Below are positions 1 through 10,948 of a stretch of 64,000 nt of DNA, in pieces. This DNA is from Tetradesmus obliquus (lineage: Eukaryota; Chlorophyta; Chlorophyceae; Sphaeropleales; Scenedesmaceae): positions 3,844,001 to 3,908,000 of the forward strand of contig CP126200.1 of assembly GCA_030272155.1 (NCBI GenBank), written 5' to 3'. The translations under genes were made by a program, and so were the position numbers. The notes below the pieces were generated by a model that saw nothing but the letters and a program-made list of their open reading frames with translations, made no database searches and was not told where the DNA came from. The number at the start of each line of letters is the position of its first letter. Positions within the stretch are counted from its first letter, which is position 1.

Positions 1-810
1 CATGCAGTTGCCTTCAGCTGGTTTGCATTCGTGTGGTGCTGGCACCTCACCCCCGCAGCATCCCAGCTGCCAGGCAACCAGGGCTTTGGCTGGTTCTTCC
101 GCTTCCTCACCTTCTACAGCTTCAGCCTGCAGACGCTGCAGCTAGGCATGGCTACAGTCGATGACCTGCAGCGCACCTGGTATGGCAAGTCCCGCTGGAC
201 CAAGCCAACCGATGACCTGGCATGTGCCATCTTTGCATTCACACACGTCGTCAGCATCATGTTTTACACAATCCAGGGAACTACCAAGCTGGCAGTAGAG
301 GGAGGCCACGTGCAGCGCCCGCCCTGGCTCGATGTCAGCGTGCACGCCTTTAACACGCTCACAGCATGGGCCGATCTGATCTCGTCAGATCGCCGCAGCT
401 TCAGCAGAACCTCGGAGCGCCTCAGTAGCGTGCTGGTGGTGGTCTACCTCAGCTACCTCATGCTGTGCAGGCACATGAACGGGCGCTTCCCGTATCCTGT
501 GCTGAATGCGCTGTCATTCCCCTGGGGCTTCAGCATGCTGATTGCAGCAGGGCTTATCATCTTTGTGCTGGCTTTCCGGGCAGGCAAAGTGATGAACAAG
601 AAGCTCCGGCACATCAACTTGTCCATCCGCATCACAGAGCGCGTGGAGCGAGTCAGCAGCAGCAGCAGCAGTGACAGCGAAGGAGAGGGTGGCAGCGCCA
701 GCAGCGACGATGGCAGCAGCAGCGGCAGCGCGGGGCAGCAGCCGCGGCGGCGGCAGTACCTGCAACTGGGCCTCACCCGCAGCTGCCGCAGCGCTGCTGT
801 GCGGCAATAG
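1..810 (+). CDS. FAR-17a/AIG1-like membrane protein, 3' part (5' end outside window)
   Basis: The frame is open from base 1 and ends with TAG at 808-810, giving 269 residues of a protein whose start lies upstream. Several hydrophobic helices are visible. The run FLTFYSFSLQ near residues 35-44 and the later SVHAFNTL match the two blocks that carry the catalytic Thr and His of the AIG1/ADTRP family, and the segment ending in the helix before GKVMNKK fits the family C-terminus. Members are multi-pass membrane hydrolases; animal AIG1 and ADTRP cleave fatty-acid esters of hydroxy fatty acids. The activity here is inferred from family only. After the last helix comes a Ser/Asp/Gly-rich tail of about 55 residues encoded by AGC repeats, longer than usual. 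No intron is evident in this part. Confidence 0.7.
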   Translation, partial: HAVAFSWFAFVWCWHLTPAASQLPGNQGFGWFFRFLTFYSFSLQTLQLGMATVDDLQRTWYGKSRWTKPTDDLACAIFAFTHVVSIMFYTIQGTTKLAVEGGHVQRPPWLDVSVHAFNTLTAWADLISSDRRSFSRTSERLSSVLVVVYLSYLMLCRHMNGRFPYPVLNALSFPWGFSMLIAAGLIIFVLAFRAGKVMNKKLRHINLSIRITERVERVSSSSSSDSEGEGGSASSDDGSSSGSAGQQPRRRQYLQLGLTRSCRSAAVRQ

Positions 811-3512
811 ATCTGCTGCGCGACGTTATTTCTGCTGTCACTTTGTCTGCAGCTAGCAGCAGCAGAGTGTTGCAGCTGTAGATTGGTGGAGGTGTGAGTG
901 GAGATTGGTGCTGGTGTGGCAGGCTGGCAAGTGCAAGCTGCAGCAGTGTTGGGTGTGCACAGGGTGTTCGCGCCTGTGGCTTTGACCCAAGCTGGCTGCT
1001 GCTTGCTGTACATCGGTGTTTTGGTGGTGATGCAAGAGGCTTCCTGCATTGCTTTTGTTGATGCTTTGTTGGGGATCCGGCGTTGAGGATTGCCATTGAA
1101 GCATATGGCAATGCTGCAGAGTGGCGCATGGCAGTGAGTGCCGACTTGACTAAAGTGCGACACAGGACTGGTAGACAGAGGTGGCTTGGTTGGACGTGCT
1201 GCTGCTGCTGTGGGTGAGCTTCAGTGGTTAGAGGACAGAGTTCCCCTGCAGCTGCAGCCCCAGCTTTGTGAGGTTCTGATGCTGCATGCTGCTGTCCTTG
1301 TTGTGCAGAATGCTGCAGTGCAGCAGGGGTGTAGTATAGGCAGCACCGTTGGCCCTGACTGTGTGATGTGGCTGTGTGCCCTGCCTGGCTATGTGCCTGC
1401 CTGGCTGCCCTTTGGCTGTGGATCTGAAGTTTGAATGCTACAGATCTATGAGTTAGAGGTGTGCCATGACAAAGTTCGAGCTTGTGGCTCATCAGAGCTT
1501 GGGCAAGCCAGGCAGCCAAGCTGCTGTGCCCAGACTTCTCATTTCACACGTGCATTGCGTACGACAGGCAACGCATGCAGCAGGCTGCACCTGCTGCGGC
1601 CGCTAGCTGCACTGCATTGCGGGCTGCTGCTGGTTTTGTCTGCTGGAGAGCATCTGACAGGAGGGTATGGACTTGCTAGGTACTGCTGAGCAGCAGGAGA
1701 TGCTGCGTCACTTGCCCGGGCTGCTTGCTGCGACAGTCAACGGTGCTGTTGCAGCCGCCCTGGCTGTAAAAGAGGGTTGCATGCAGGCTGGTTGTGCATG
1801 CAGTTGTGCATGTGTTGGGAGCGGTGAAATGCTGCTGACACGCCGCGATGTTCTGGTGACACGCGCGGGCACCTGCAAGAGTAGCCGGTGCAGTTGGTTG
1901 CACTGCATTCCTCTCTTGGCTTGCTGCACTGCTGCACCGCTGCGCTAGATTGCAGTGAGGGCATGCGAGATGACAACACAAGAGTGGCAGGCAATGCTCT
2001 GATCCTGTGACGGCAGCTGCCTGCTGTGAGCTGTGTTGTTTGGGTGTGGGATGCAGCTGCCCAGCTGCATGGCTCTTTAGGATGAGATTGAGATTGAGAT
2101 ACATCTACCTAACGGCACGGTTCTTGGGTGAGATCCACGTATCCAACAGCACAGCTGCTATGTGTGCTTTTGAGAGAGGCATTTGTGTTGTACAGCCATG
2201 CCAGGTTTGGTCATGCCCACAGACAGAGGATTGAAGAGCTGCGCAGCTCATGCCGGCTGACTGGCGGCAGATTGCTGCCTGAAAGCGAAAGCATGTGGGC
2301 TTGAGAGCTACTGTTGACGCTGTTTCTTCTTTGTTTGAGCTCCTGCTGCTGATGTGTGTCTCTGTGTACATCAGTGAACAGTGCCGGCGTCGCCCGTGCT
2401 TACATTTAGGTGTCTTTTGCTGCATGCTGTGCTTGTCATGCCTCCTGTTGCTTCCTGCCAGGCTAGTGCAAGCTGCCAGGCCGCTGCTCTCTGCATGTGC
2501 AGTGCTGCTGTCTGGTGGCCATTCCTAGCTAGGCATTGCCCACCTTGCTACTGCATAATGCTTGTCATATATGCGCTTGACCGTGCCTGCTGCACATGGC
2601 ATGGCGCGGCTTGCGCACTACCATCAACTTGCTGCACATGCATGCACGTTACATATGTGATATCTACATATGTTTGAGGGCAGTTTGGTCCCTCCATACT
2701 TCAGCCCTTCAGGAGTGGTTTTGTAGTTGTTACAGCTATCTATGGTGGCTTAGCGGCTGCCCTAGGATACTGCATGGGTAGCTGCTACTAGCAGCAGCAG
2801 ATATAGTGCCAGCCTCCAACAGACGGGCAGCTTTGCCGGTCTTTTTTGCCGATGTTGGACCTAAGCGTCACTGTTGGGAAGGTTATCCAGCATGGTCTTC
2901 ACTTTTGTCGTCATCTTGGAAGTGTAACAGTTTCAGTTGTATTGCTTTTCTGGCTGTATCACGCGACGGGCAGAGTCAGCAGCAGCAGCTGCAATTCTTG
3001 GTACAGTTAACGTTGCGTGTCCTGCAGCACTTGACGCAGCAGCAGCAGCAACTATTTCAAGACAGCAGCAGCTGCAGCAGCACGTGTGACCTGCAACCTA
3101 TACGTGTGGCAGTCAAATTTCACCTATACCTTTTCCGGACATGCTGCACGTACGCTATTGCTCTCTAGAACGTGATCTGCAGTCCAGTCACTCTCTCACT
3201 GACAGTGACAGTGATGATTCGGTGACGTGCACTGTTCCGTTCCAACGCCGGTAACCCTACAAACTTGACTGCAACTGAGTACGCCACTCCCAACAACGTT
3301 CTTATCTTGACTTCTGACTGGGTCGTTCATTTTCGCGAGACCACGCACTCAATCTGTCTCGTCGCTGCTGACGACGTGTGTGGACTCAGTGTGTGCTGTG
3401 CCCGGGGACTCACAGCCTCTATTTGACGCACGTCGACAGTTCGCTTGTGCTGCAGCAGTTGCATACAGCCAGCGCCTTGGCACGCAGCAAACAGAAGCAG
3501 CTCTGGACCAGC
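811..3512. other. 3' flank of the AIG1-like gene, CTG-rich spacer, then oxygenase upstream region
   Basis: No gene could be supported here. Bases 811 to about 2800 are a patchwork of CTG/GCA/TGCATGC-rich sequence in which all frames yield long Cys/Ala/Leu/Gln-rich reading frames with no recognisable domain. From about 3100 to 3512 the composition is more balanced and CAG runs disappear, as expected of the promoter and 5' UTR of the oxygenase that starts at 3513. No TATA box or other specific promoter element was recognised. Confidence 0.5.
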
Positions 3513-5660
3513 ATGGCACTTGCTGATCAGCCTGTGCTGGAGGGAGTGCCCGTCATCGATGCTTCGCAGTTCCTCGCCCAGGTATGTTATGTGCCATCTG
3601 CCGTGCGTTGTGCTGTCCAGACGGACTGCTGCTACTACTGTTGCTTCTACTACTGCTGCTGCTGCTGCTGCTCCTGTTGCCTTGCTGCTGCCCCTGCTTG
3701 CCAAGTTGTTGATGCTTGAAATCCGCTTGCAAGCAGCTGCCAGCACACTGCGTGTCTCTGATGCGGTCAAGCTTTCCGCTGTTGACGGGTCAAAGTAAAA
3801 CCTTAGCAGCTCGCTGCGCAGCAGCATGCGCCACCTACACCTGCAGCCGCGCTGTCACCACCTCTGCCCTGCTGCCACATGACACGTGTTCAATATTGAC
3901 AAAATCTTTTGTCACATTTATGTCTGCTGTAACGCACCGCAATCCAACTCCCTCTCGCCCCGCCCACCCCAGCAGGGCAACGCAGGCATGCGGCCACCGC
4001 AGGATGTGATAGACCAGATTGTGGAGGCATGCAGCAGCTGGGGCTTCTTCCAGCTGGTGAACCATGGTGTGAGCCAGCAGCTGCTGGACGAGCACTACGC
4101 GGCAATAAAGCAGTGAGTGGCATGCACACAGTAAGCATTACATGTGGTTGTGATCCATGGATCCATGGATGAGCACTACGCGGCAATGAAGCAGTGAGTA
4201 GCATGCGCACAATAAGCATTACATGTCGTGGTTCTGCAGCATAGCATTAGGTGTCAGTGAGGGCCAGTAGCTGTTGAATGAGCACTATGCAGCCATGAAG
4301 CAGTGAGTAGCATGCGCACAGTCAGCAATGCGTGTGGTTGGTGTGCAGCGTAGCATTAAGGGTTAGAGAGCCAGCAGCTGCTGGATGAGCACTACACGGC
4401 AAGAAAGCAGTGTGTGTCATGCGCACAATAAGCAGTACGTATGATTGTCCTGCAGCATAGCATCAGGTGTCAGTCAGAACCAGCAGCTGCTGGACGAGCA
4501 CTGCGCGGCAATGAAGCAGTGACTGGCTTGTGCACAATTAGCAGTACGTGTGGTTGTTGGTCAGCGCAGCTTGCGGTGTTAGTGAGCTTTGCACAGCACG
4601 ATCCAGGCATTGATGGGTGAGCGCTGCACAGCAACGAAGCAGTGGGTTACTGGATTGGATGGTCTCGTTCAATGGCAGCTTGTGTAGTGAGCTTCAGAGA
4701 CACAAGCTGCCATTGAATGAGACCATCATATATATCATATATATCATATATACTTACAGAGTCGGGGTAACACTGTTATCAACACGGCTGAGCGGTATGA
4801 TAGTGGCAGAAGTGCTTTGATAAAGCCACGGATCAGCAGCAGCAGCAGCACAACAAGCTGCCAGACTGCTGCAGAGTGTGCAGGGCTTTGCATGGCTGCT
4901 CACCTGTGACAATGCTGCTGCTGCTGCTGCAGGTTCTTTGCGCTGCCGCTGCCGGAAAAGCAGGCCTGCAAGCGCAGCAAGGACAACTCCATGGTGAGCT
5001 CACTCCAGCAGCAAACCTGAAAGTAGCTTATGTTGTTCATCTGCGAGAGGATTGGCTCGCAAACTGTAACACCCGCAGCGCTGGTTCTATCTTGACGGTC
5101 AGGTCTTGTGCAGGTGCAGCAGTGCAGCCGCCTCACCCCAGCGAGTTTGTGACAGCAGCTCTACCTCACACCGCTTGACCATGCGCTGCTGCCGCTGCTG
5201 CTGCTGCTGCTGTTGTTGTTGCAGGGCTACTTTAATGACGAGTTCACAAAGCAGAAGCTGGACCTGAAAGAGGGTGAGACACTTTGCGCTTAGTGCAAGC
5301 AGTGCTTCAGCATACATGTCGCTTGTCAGTTGCGCTGTTAGACCACCAAGCCACTGGAGGTGGATCAGCGCATCTTTGTGCATTGCTCAAGTTGTTGAAG
5401 TTGACGAGAAACACATAGCAAATCTGATGTCACCCTACCAGCGACGGCATCACTTCACTGTGACAAGGCACTTTCTTTGGTGCTAGCGTGAAGCGTTTGA
5501 CCAAGGACACTCACCACCAATGCTACGTTGCACTGCATGCAGGGTTTGACTTCAGGCACACGCCCAACCCGCAGCAGCCCGATGACCACGCAGACAATTT
5601 TGACCCACAGGGCGTGAACAGGTGGCCGCCGAGCTACCCAGACTTCAAGTGAGGCACTCC

Positions 5661-5704
<44 letters not shown>

Positions 5705-7905
5705 GTGTTGGTGCTTCTACTATTGCTTGGAATTGCAGGTCAACAGAATGTGCATGTACTCAGCGCAAAGAGCTTGCAAGCTCTATCACAAACTTAGCAG
5801 CGCCAGCGCGTTCGTGCGCCCTACGTGCACATAAATGACAGCTAGCAACACGCGTGCTTTTGCCCATGCTGCTTCTCCTGCAAATCATGGAGCAGCCTGC
5901 TCTACCGCAGCATGCACTTCTCACTACCCACCATCCTGCTGCTACCTGCTGCGCCCCGCCTACCTTCCCTCACACCAACACCACCCAGGTCCATCAACCA
6001 GCGCTACTTCACAGAGATGTCCCGCATCTCCTTCCGGCTGCTGGAAATAATTGCAATCGGCCTGGGCCTGCAGCCCACTGCGCTGCATGGCTTGTTCAAG
6101 CCTAGTCACACCAGCTTCCTGCGGCTCAACTTCTTGACTAACAACTGTCCGTGCAGCATGCTCTACACCAACATGCACCCAACACTAACCACCGCGCCTG
6201 CTGCTGCTGCTGCTGTTTGCCGCGCCCCGCCCACCTTCCCTCGCACCAACACCACCCAGGCCCATCAACCAGCGCTACTGCACAGAGATGTCCCGCATCT
6301 CCTTCCGGCTGCTTGAAGTGATTGCAATAGGCCTCAGCCTGCAGCCCACTGCGCTGCATGGCTTGTTTGAACCAAGCCACACCAGCTTCCTGCGGCTCAA
6401 CTTTCTAACTACAAGATGTCCGCACAGCATGCTGTACACCAACAAGCACCCAACACTAACCACCGCCCCTGCTGCTGCCGCTGCTTGCCGCGCCCCACCC
6501 ACCACCCCTCGCACCAAACACATCAGGCCCATCAACCAGCGCTACTTCACAGAGATGTCCCGCATCTCCTTCCGGCTGCTTGAAGTGATTGCAATAGGCC
6601 TCGGCCTGCAGCCCACTGCGCTGCATGGGCTGTTCAAACCATACCACACCAGCTTCCTGCGGCTTAACTTTCTGACTAACAGATGACCATGCAGCATGCT
6701 CTACACCAGCGTGCACCTCTCACTGCCCACCGCCCCTGCTGCTGCTGCTTGCCGCGCACCGCCCACCTTCCCTTGCACCAACAAACTCAGGTCCATCAAC
6801 CAGCGCTACTTCACAGAGATGTCCCGCATCTCCTTCCGGCTGCTTGATGTGATTGCAATCGGCCTGGGCAAGCAGCCCACTGCGCTGCATGGCTTGTTTG
6901 AACCGAGTCACACCAGCTTCTTGCGGCTCAACGTTCTGACCAACAAATGTACGCGCAGCATCTCTACACCAACATGCACCCAACACTAACTGCCGCCCCG
7001 CCCACCATCCCTCGCACCAAAACACGCAGGCCCATCAACCAGCGCTACTTCACAGAGATGTCCCGCATCTCCTTCCGGCTGCTCGAAGTGATTGCAATCG
7101 GCCTCGGCCTGCAGCCCACTGCGCTGCATGGCTTGTTTGAACCAAGCCACACCAGCTTCCTGCGGCTCAATTATTACCCAGTGACGTCTGGGGCTGCGCC
7201 TGACAGCCTAGGTATCTCACCGCACAAGGATGCAGGGTTTCTGACGGTGCTGGTGCAGGACGACGTGGCTGGGCTGCAGGTAAGGCTGGTCAACGCACTG
7301 TTATTGTTATGTTGCTGCACAAACGGTTGTGACTGTTTCCTTATTCAATCGGCCTGGAGGTGCAGCCGACTGCGCTGCATGGCTTGTTGAAGCCCAGTCA
7401 CACCAGCTTCCTGCGGCTCAACTGCTACCCGGTGACACCCGGGGCTGCGCCCGACAGCCTTGGGATGTTGCTGCACAAGCATGCAGGCTTCCTGACGGTG
7501 CTGGTGCAGGACGACGTGGCTGGGCTGCAGGTAAGGCTGGTCAACGCAGTGTTTTGTTGTTTGACCAAGGTTTGTAGTTGTTGTGGTGGTACATGGCGTA
7601 GATGGGCTGCAGTTGTGAGTCGGTGCAAACAAACAAATTGAATGTAGCTTACATTGCTGGTGCAGGATGTCGTTGGTGAGCTGAGCTGGGGAGGGTGTGT
7701 TGCACATACAATGCTCAAGTAATACAGCTTACAGATTCAGAAACTTCATCAGGTGAGAATGGTTTCTGTGTAAGCATTCATGACTGAGGCTTCTTAGTGT
7801 TGTTCTTGGTGGTGGTTCTGTGTGTGTGGTCAATGTGGGGTCACTGCTGACACATGTTGTCACGCTGCTGGTAAGAAGCAGGAACTGAACAAGCACCCAC
7901 CTGCC

Positions 7906-7937
<32 letters not shown>

Positions 7938-9299
7938 ATGTCTGCGTGTCAGGTGCTGCGGGAAGGTGTGTGGCACTTGGTGCAGCCGCTGCCGGGAGCC
8001 TTCACCATCAACGTTGGGGTGAGTGAGCACCTGATGGCCAGCTGATACGCCTGCAGCTTGACCTTAAGGATGATGCTGACAGTCGCACACTCGCTGAGTA
8101 ATGGATGCTGTCAGATGCTTTGACACAACAAGACGGAAACAATGGGCCAGCGCACGCCACGCCGCTGACACAGTTCAACTGCCGTTGGACGCACGACAAT
8201 CACCGGATTGAAGTACAGAGCTTGGCTGTCGAGCTTGGCTGGCACTGTGCGGCTGCTGACACGCTGCTGCGGCACTGCAGATACACGTCAACACACACAG
8301 AGGCATGCAAATCAAGACAGGCAAGACTGTTGATTAACTGCTCCTGCTGCTTGCAGGACATGGCCCAGGTGGCCACCAACGACAAGTTCTTTGCCAGCAA
8401 CCACCGCGTGCTGCAGTCCAGCAGCCGGCCCCGCTACAGCCGCGCGTTCTTCTTCAACCCCAGCCACAGCGTGGACATACAACCGCTGCAGGTGGAGGCG
8501 GTGGGAGGTGCGTCCCCAACATCTAGACGCTGTTTTGCAGCTGTAGCTATAATGCAGCACAGGGTGGACATACGGCTGCTGCAGGTGGGGGCGGTGGCAG
8601 GTGCCTGGCTTGTGGGAATTGAAAGTGTGATAAGCAGCAGCGCTGTAGACTCAGTACCCTAGCAAGGGCACAGAACCCGAATCAACTTGCTGTTTAGTGG
8701 CTGATGCCACCAGCCGTTTAAACTGCCAGCGACTGGCAGTTGAGACTGGCAGCATGGCAGCGAGGGCCTGGGGGTTGTCATGTTTGCAGGCTGGCTGAAC
8801 TCTGCCGCTGGCCTCTGCTGCTGCTGTGCTGCGCCTCTGCTGTGGCTGCTGCAGACAAGGTGCCTCACTACCGGCCCATCAACTGGTGGGAGTTTAGGTG
8901 AGACAAAGACAGCAGAGGCAGCCAGCCAACAAGTCCGGCAGCCAGCCACGTATAGTACCACAAACAAATAAAGACATTGCCGGCATCATTCTGCCGTGGC
9001 CAGGATGTGTGGCACTACTTACTGTATGTTGCGGCTGCACCCACCAGCGAATCTGCTGATTGTGACGTGTATTTCTCTGATCGCCATCGTCTATGCCTGG
9101 TTGCTGCAAGTTAACTCCGCATGGTGGCGTGTGGGGCCGCAGCATCGTTCCTATGGCTGCTGACATGATGATGATGGCTGCTGCGTGGCTGCTGCGCTCC
9201 TGCCGCAGGTCGAAGCGCTACGAGGGCGACTACGCCAATGTGGGCGAGGAGGTGCAGATAGAATGGTACAGGCGGAAGGAGGGCGTGGAGGCGCGCTGA
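3513..9299 (+). CDS. Fe(II)/2-oxoglutarate-dependent oxygenase, isopenicillin-N-synthase-like
   Basis: Ten exons join with consistent phases: 3513-3581, 3976-4112, 4933-4993, 5225-5273, 5543-5648, 7030-7279, 7953-8018, 8357-8507, 8855-8897, 9209-9299 (340 aa, normal for the class). The N-terminal DIOX_N part has PVIDASQF and WGFFQLVNHGV; NRWPPSYPDF follows in exon 5. The double-stranded beta-helix core carries the iron ligands His206-x-Asp208 (SPHKDAGFLTVL) and His262 (SNHRVL), and Arg272-x-Ser274 (RPRYSR) for the 2-oxoglutarate carboxylate. The C-terminus YEGDYANVGEEVQI is typical of plant and fungal members. The family oxidises small molecules with O2 and 2-oxoglutarate; the substrate cannot be told. 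The start ATG at 3513 gives the usual short N-terminus. Exon 6 has several upstream and one downstream damaged copies (listed separately), and 7030-7279 is the only copy with both HxD and a good donor. Confidence 0.88.
4083..4645 (+). repeat. Six tandem copies of an exon 3' end plus splice donor (oxygenase intron 2)
   Basis: The last coding bases of oxygenase exon 2 (reading DEHYAAIKQ) with the donor and about 50 bases of intron recur at roughly 4087, 4169, 4278, 4384, 4492 and 4616, spaced about 80-125 bases. Only the first is preceded by a full exon. Copies 2 and 3 keep GTGAGT, copy 4 has GTGTGT, copy 5 GTGACT and copy 6 GTGGGT, so the donor decays with distance. None of the later copies has an acceptor. 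Confidence 0.85.
4658..4727. other. Near-perfect 28-bp inverted repeat (hairpin) in oxygenase intron 2
   Basis: Arms 4658-4685 and 4700-4727 are reverse complements at 27 of 28 positions. The odd pair would be G-U in RNA of the + strand. The loop is 14 bases (4686-4699). An AT-rich run of ATATC/ATATA units follows at 4727-4751. The size and position in an intron would suit a small-RNA precursor or a tiny terminal-inverted-repeat relic; neither is proven. Confidence 0.8.
5661..5703. repeat. (CTG)n microsatellite in oxygenase intron 5
   Basis: An uninterrupted run of about 14 CTG units starts a few bases after the splice donor of exon 5. Such runs recur in many introns of the window. Confidence 0.9.
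5925..7029 (+). repeat. Four decoy copies of the head of oxygenase exon 6
   Basis: Units of about 240-270 bases each hold an intron 3' end with AG acceptor and the first 59 or so codons of exon 6 (from INQRYFTEMSR to SFLRLN). Exon-like parts begin at 5989, 6260, 6527 and 6791; the intact exon begins at 7030. All four stop resembling the exon right after SFLRLN and run into sequence like that upstream of copy 1, so the repeated unit is intron end plus exon head. None has a donor or the iron-binding HxD block. Reading frames within the exon-like parts remain open, with few substitutions between copies. Confidence 0.88.
7346..7553 (+). repeat. Damaged second copy of the 3' half of oxygenase exon 6
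   Basis: Downstream of the intact exon, 7346-7532 repeats its 3' two thirds, including the donor GTAAGG at 7533. The acceptor-proximal part is missing, and the iron motif reads LLHKHAG instead of SPHKDAG, so the metal-binding Asp is lost. If spliced in, it could not complete the active site. Confidence 0.85.
8557..8606 (+). repeat. Copy of the tail of oxygenase exon 8
   Basis: About 50 bases after the donor of exon 8, the segment encoding VDI-x-PLQVEAV together with a GTGCCTGG in place of the donor GTGCGTCC is repeated once. Confidence 0.75.
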
Positions 9300-10948
9300 A
9301 GGGTCATCATCATCAGACTATCTATCGATAGAGTAGTTAGTATAGTTGATATCAAGCATAGCACTGAAGGGTGGCCACTCTGTGTTACTGTGCCGGGCAT
9401 GCACCCATCCTGATGGACAACTGTGCAAGTGCTGTTACGGATACCTGGCGGGACATGGACCGCCGGCAAGAGTTGCAGAGCCTGCTTGTATTATCATCTG
9501 CTCGCTCAACTCTGTCAGCGTGTTCCTGAAGCCTGTGCCCTGCAGGAAACCCTACTCAGCATGCCCAGCACCGAATGTAAAGCACTTCTTGAGCGGCATT
9601 GCTTAAGTGCCACTTGTTGCAAGTGTGGGCTTTGCTGTGACGCAGCCAACTGTAAAGCAAATACTCCTCGTGAGATGAGCCATTGTGTGGCATGTGCAGA
9701 TGCAGATGCAACATTGTACCTGCTTTATGCATGGCAGCTGCAGGCTGTGCGCCGGCATGCCCAATGTACACTTGACAGGTGCAGCACCTGACGCATTTGA
9801 TTTCCTGAATGTGCTGACAGCGTTGCTTGGATGCACTGCTTGAATGCAGTTCCGTCTTTTGTTTCAGCTCATACTTGGCAAGCATGGCTTGGCGCACATA
9901 TTGATCGGGCCTCAACCTGAGCGGCCGCCACACGCACGTGCACGTGGCTTGATGTTTAATGTGGTGCAGGACTGGCTACTCTGGCAGATGTTAAAGCATC
10001 ATCCAGTGCATTTTTTTGTTGCAGACAATGCATGCGGCCCCATGCATTGCTGCAGCTTACCAGTGCTGACATGGGATTGTGCAGGGTAGTGCGTGGTCTC
10101 CACTGTAGTCCAGCCAGCACTGGCTGCTAGCACTTGTGTAATGCCCAAGCCAAAGTTTGTGGGGCAATTGTGCGCTGTGTGCACATGCTACTTGGTGTCA
10201 CACCCAGAGTCGGGCGCCGGTCTCAAATTGCTTTCTTGCAAGCTGCGTGATCAGCCAAAAGCGGCTCAACAGCGGCGCTGCACACAGTACTAGTAGGCTT
10301 GCCTGCCAGTACAGTAGCGGCTATCTTACTTCAGCACAATGGGCTATAGGTGCAGCCAGAGCGGCAGCAGCTGTAGCCATGCATTTCAGTTGACTAATCA
10401 GCCTCACAAGCAGAATAAATGAATCGTCGCCACCATGAAAGGCACCTTGGGTCATCATCATCATGGGTGATCACGTTACATTGAAGACATGCTATGCTGC
10501 CGTACTATGCAGCGGCTGCAGAGCCATGACACCCGCACTGTGAGCTTCAGCTGTCATCTATCTGTTACTTCTTCCACCAAACGTTGGTAGATCCGATTGA
10601 AGCGCGCCATCCCCAATCCATGCGCACACTTGCAACAAAGTCAAAACAGAGAGAATCAAACCACGGGATTCAAACCTGTGGCACAGCAGCCAGCGCATGG
10701 CTTCCAAAACACAAGCTTTTGCTTACAGCGCAAAGTCGCAAAATCTATTTGGTTGTTATGCGGCAATTGCTCTTCCAAGAGCATCCAGCAACCAGCATTT
10801 TGCGTGCAGCACAAGCATCAACCACATGCCCCTCCCAACCAATCCCACACAAGTTGCTGTCAGACTTATTGCGTTGTGCGCACACGTGCGTGCATTGTAC
10901 AGCCGCCGCACCACAGCTGATTGTACACTATTCAAAAATACACCGAGC
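9300..10948. other. Convergent spacer between the oxygenase and the Lifeguard gene
   Basis: No gene supported. A TGTAA at 9576-9580, 277 bases past the oxygenase stop, is a possible polyadenylation signal of the green-algal type. On the other strand, TTACA at about 10720 could serve the Lifeguard gene. A short AT-rich palindrome (ACTATCTATCGATAGAGTAG) lies at about 9316-9336. Confidence 0.45.

Noticed and set aside
773..1519. Long minus-strand open frame of about 248 codons across the AIG1-like 3' end
   Set aside because: Gln/Ala/His/Ser-rich without any domain. It overlaps a supported exon on the other strand and is of the kind CAG/CTG repeats create in several frames.
5925..7029. Functional mutually exclusive exons in the oxygenase
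   Set aside because: The upstream copies lack donors and the iron-binding half, so none could replace the intact exon. Kept as decoys instead.
10650..10690. T-loop-like GGTTTGAATCC on the minus strand
   Set aside because: No D-arm, anticodon arm or acceptor stem around it; the stem has a mismatch.
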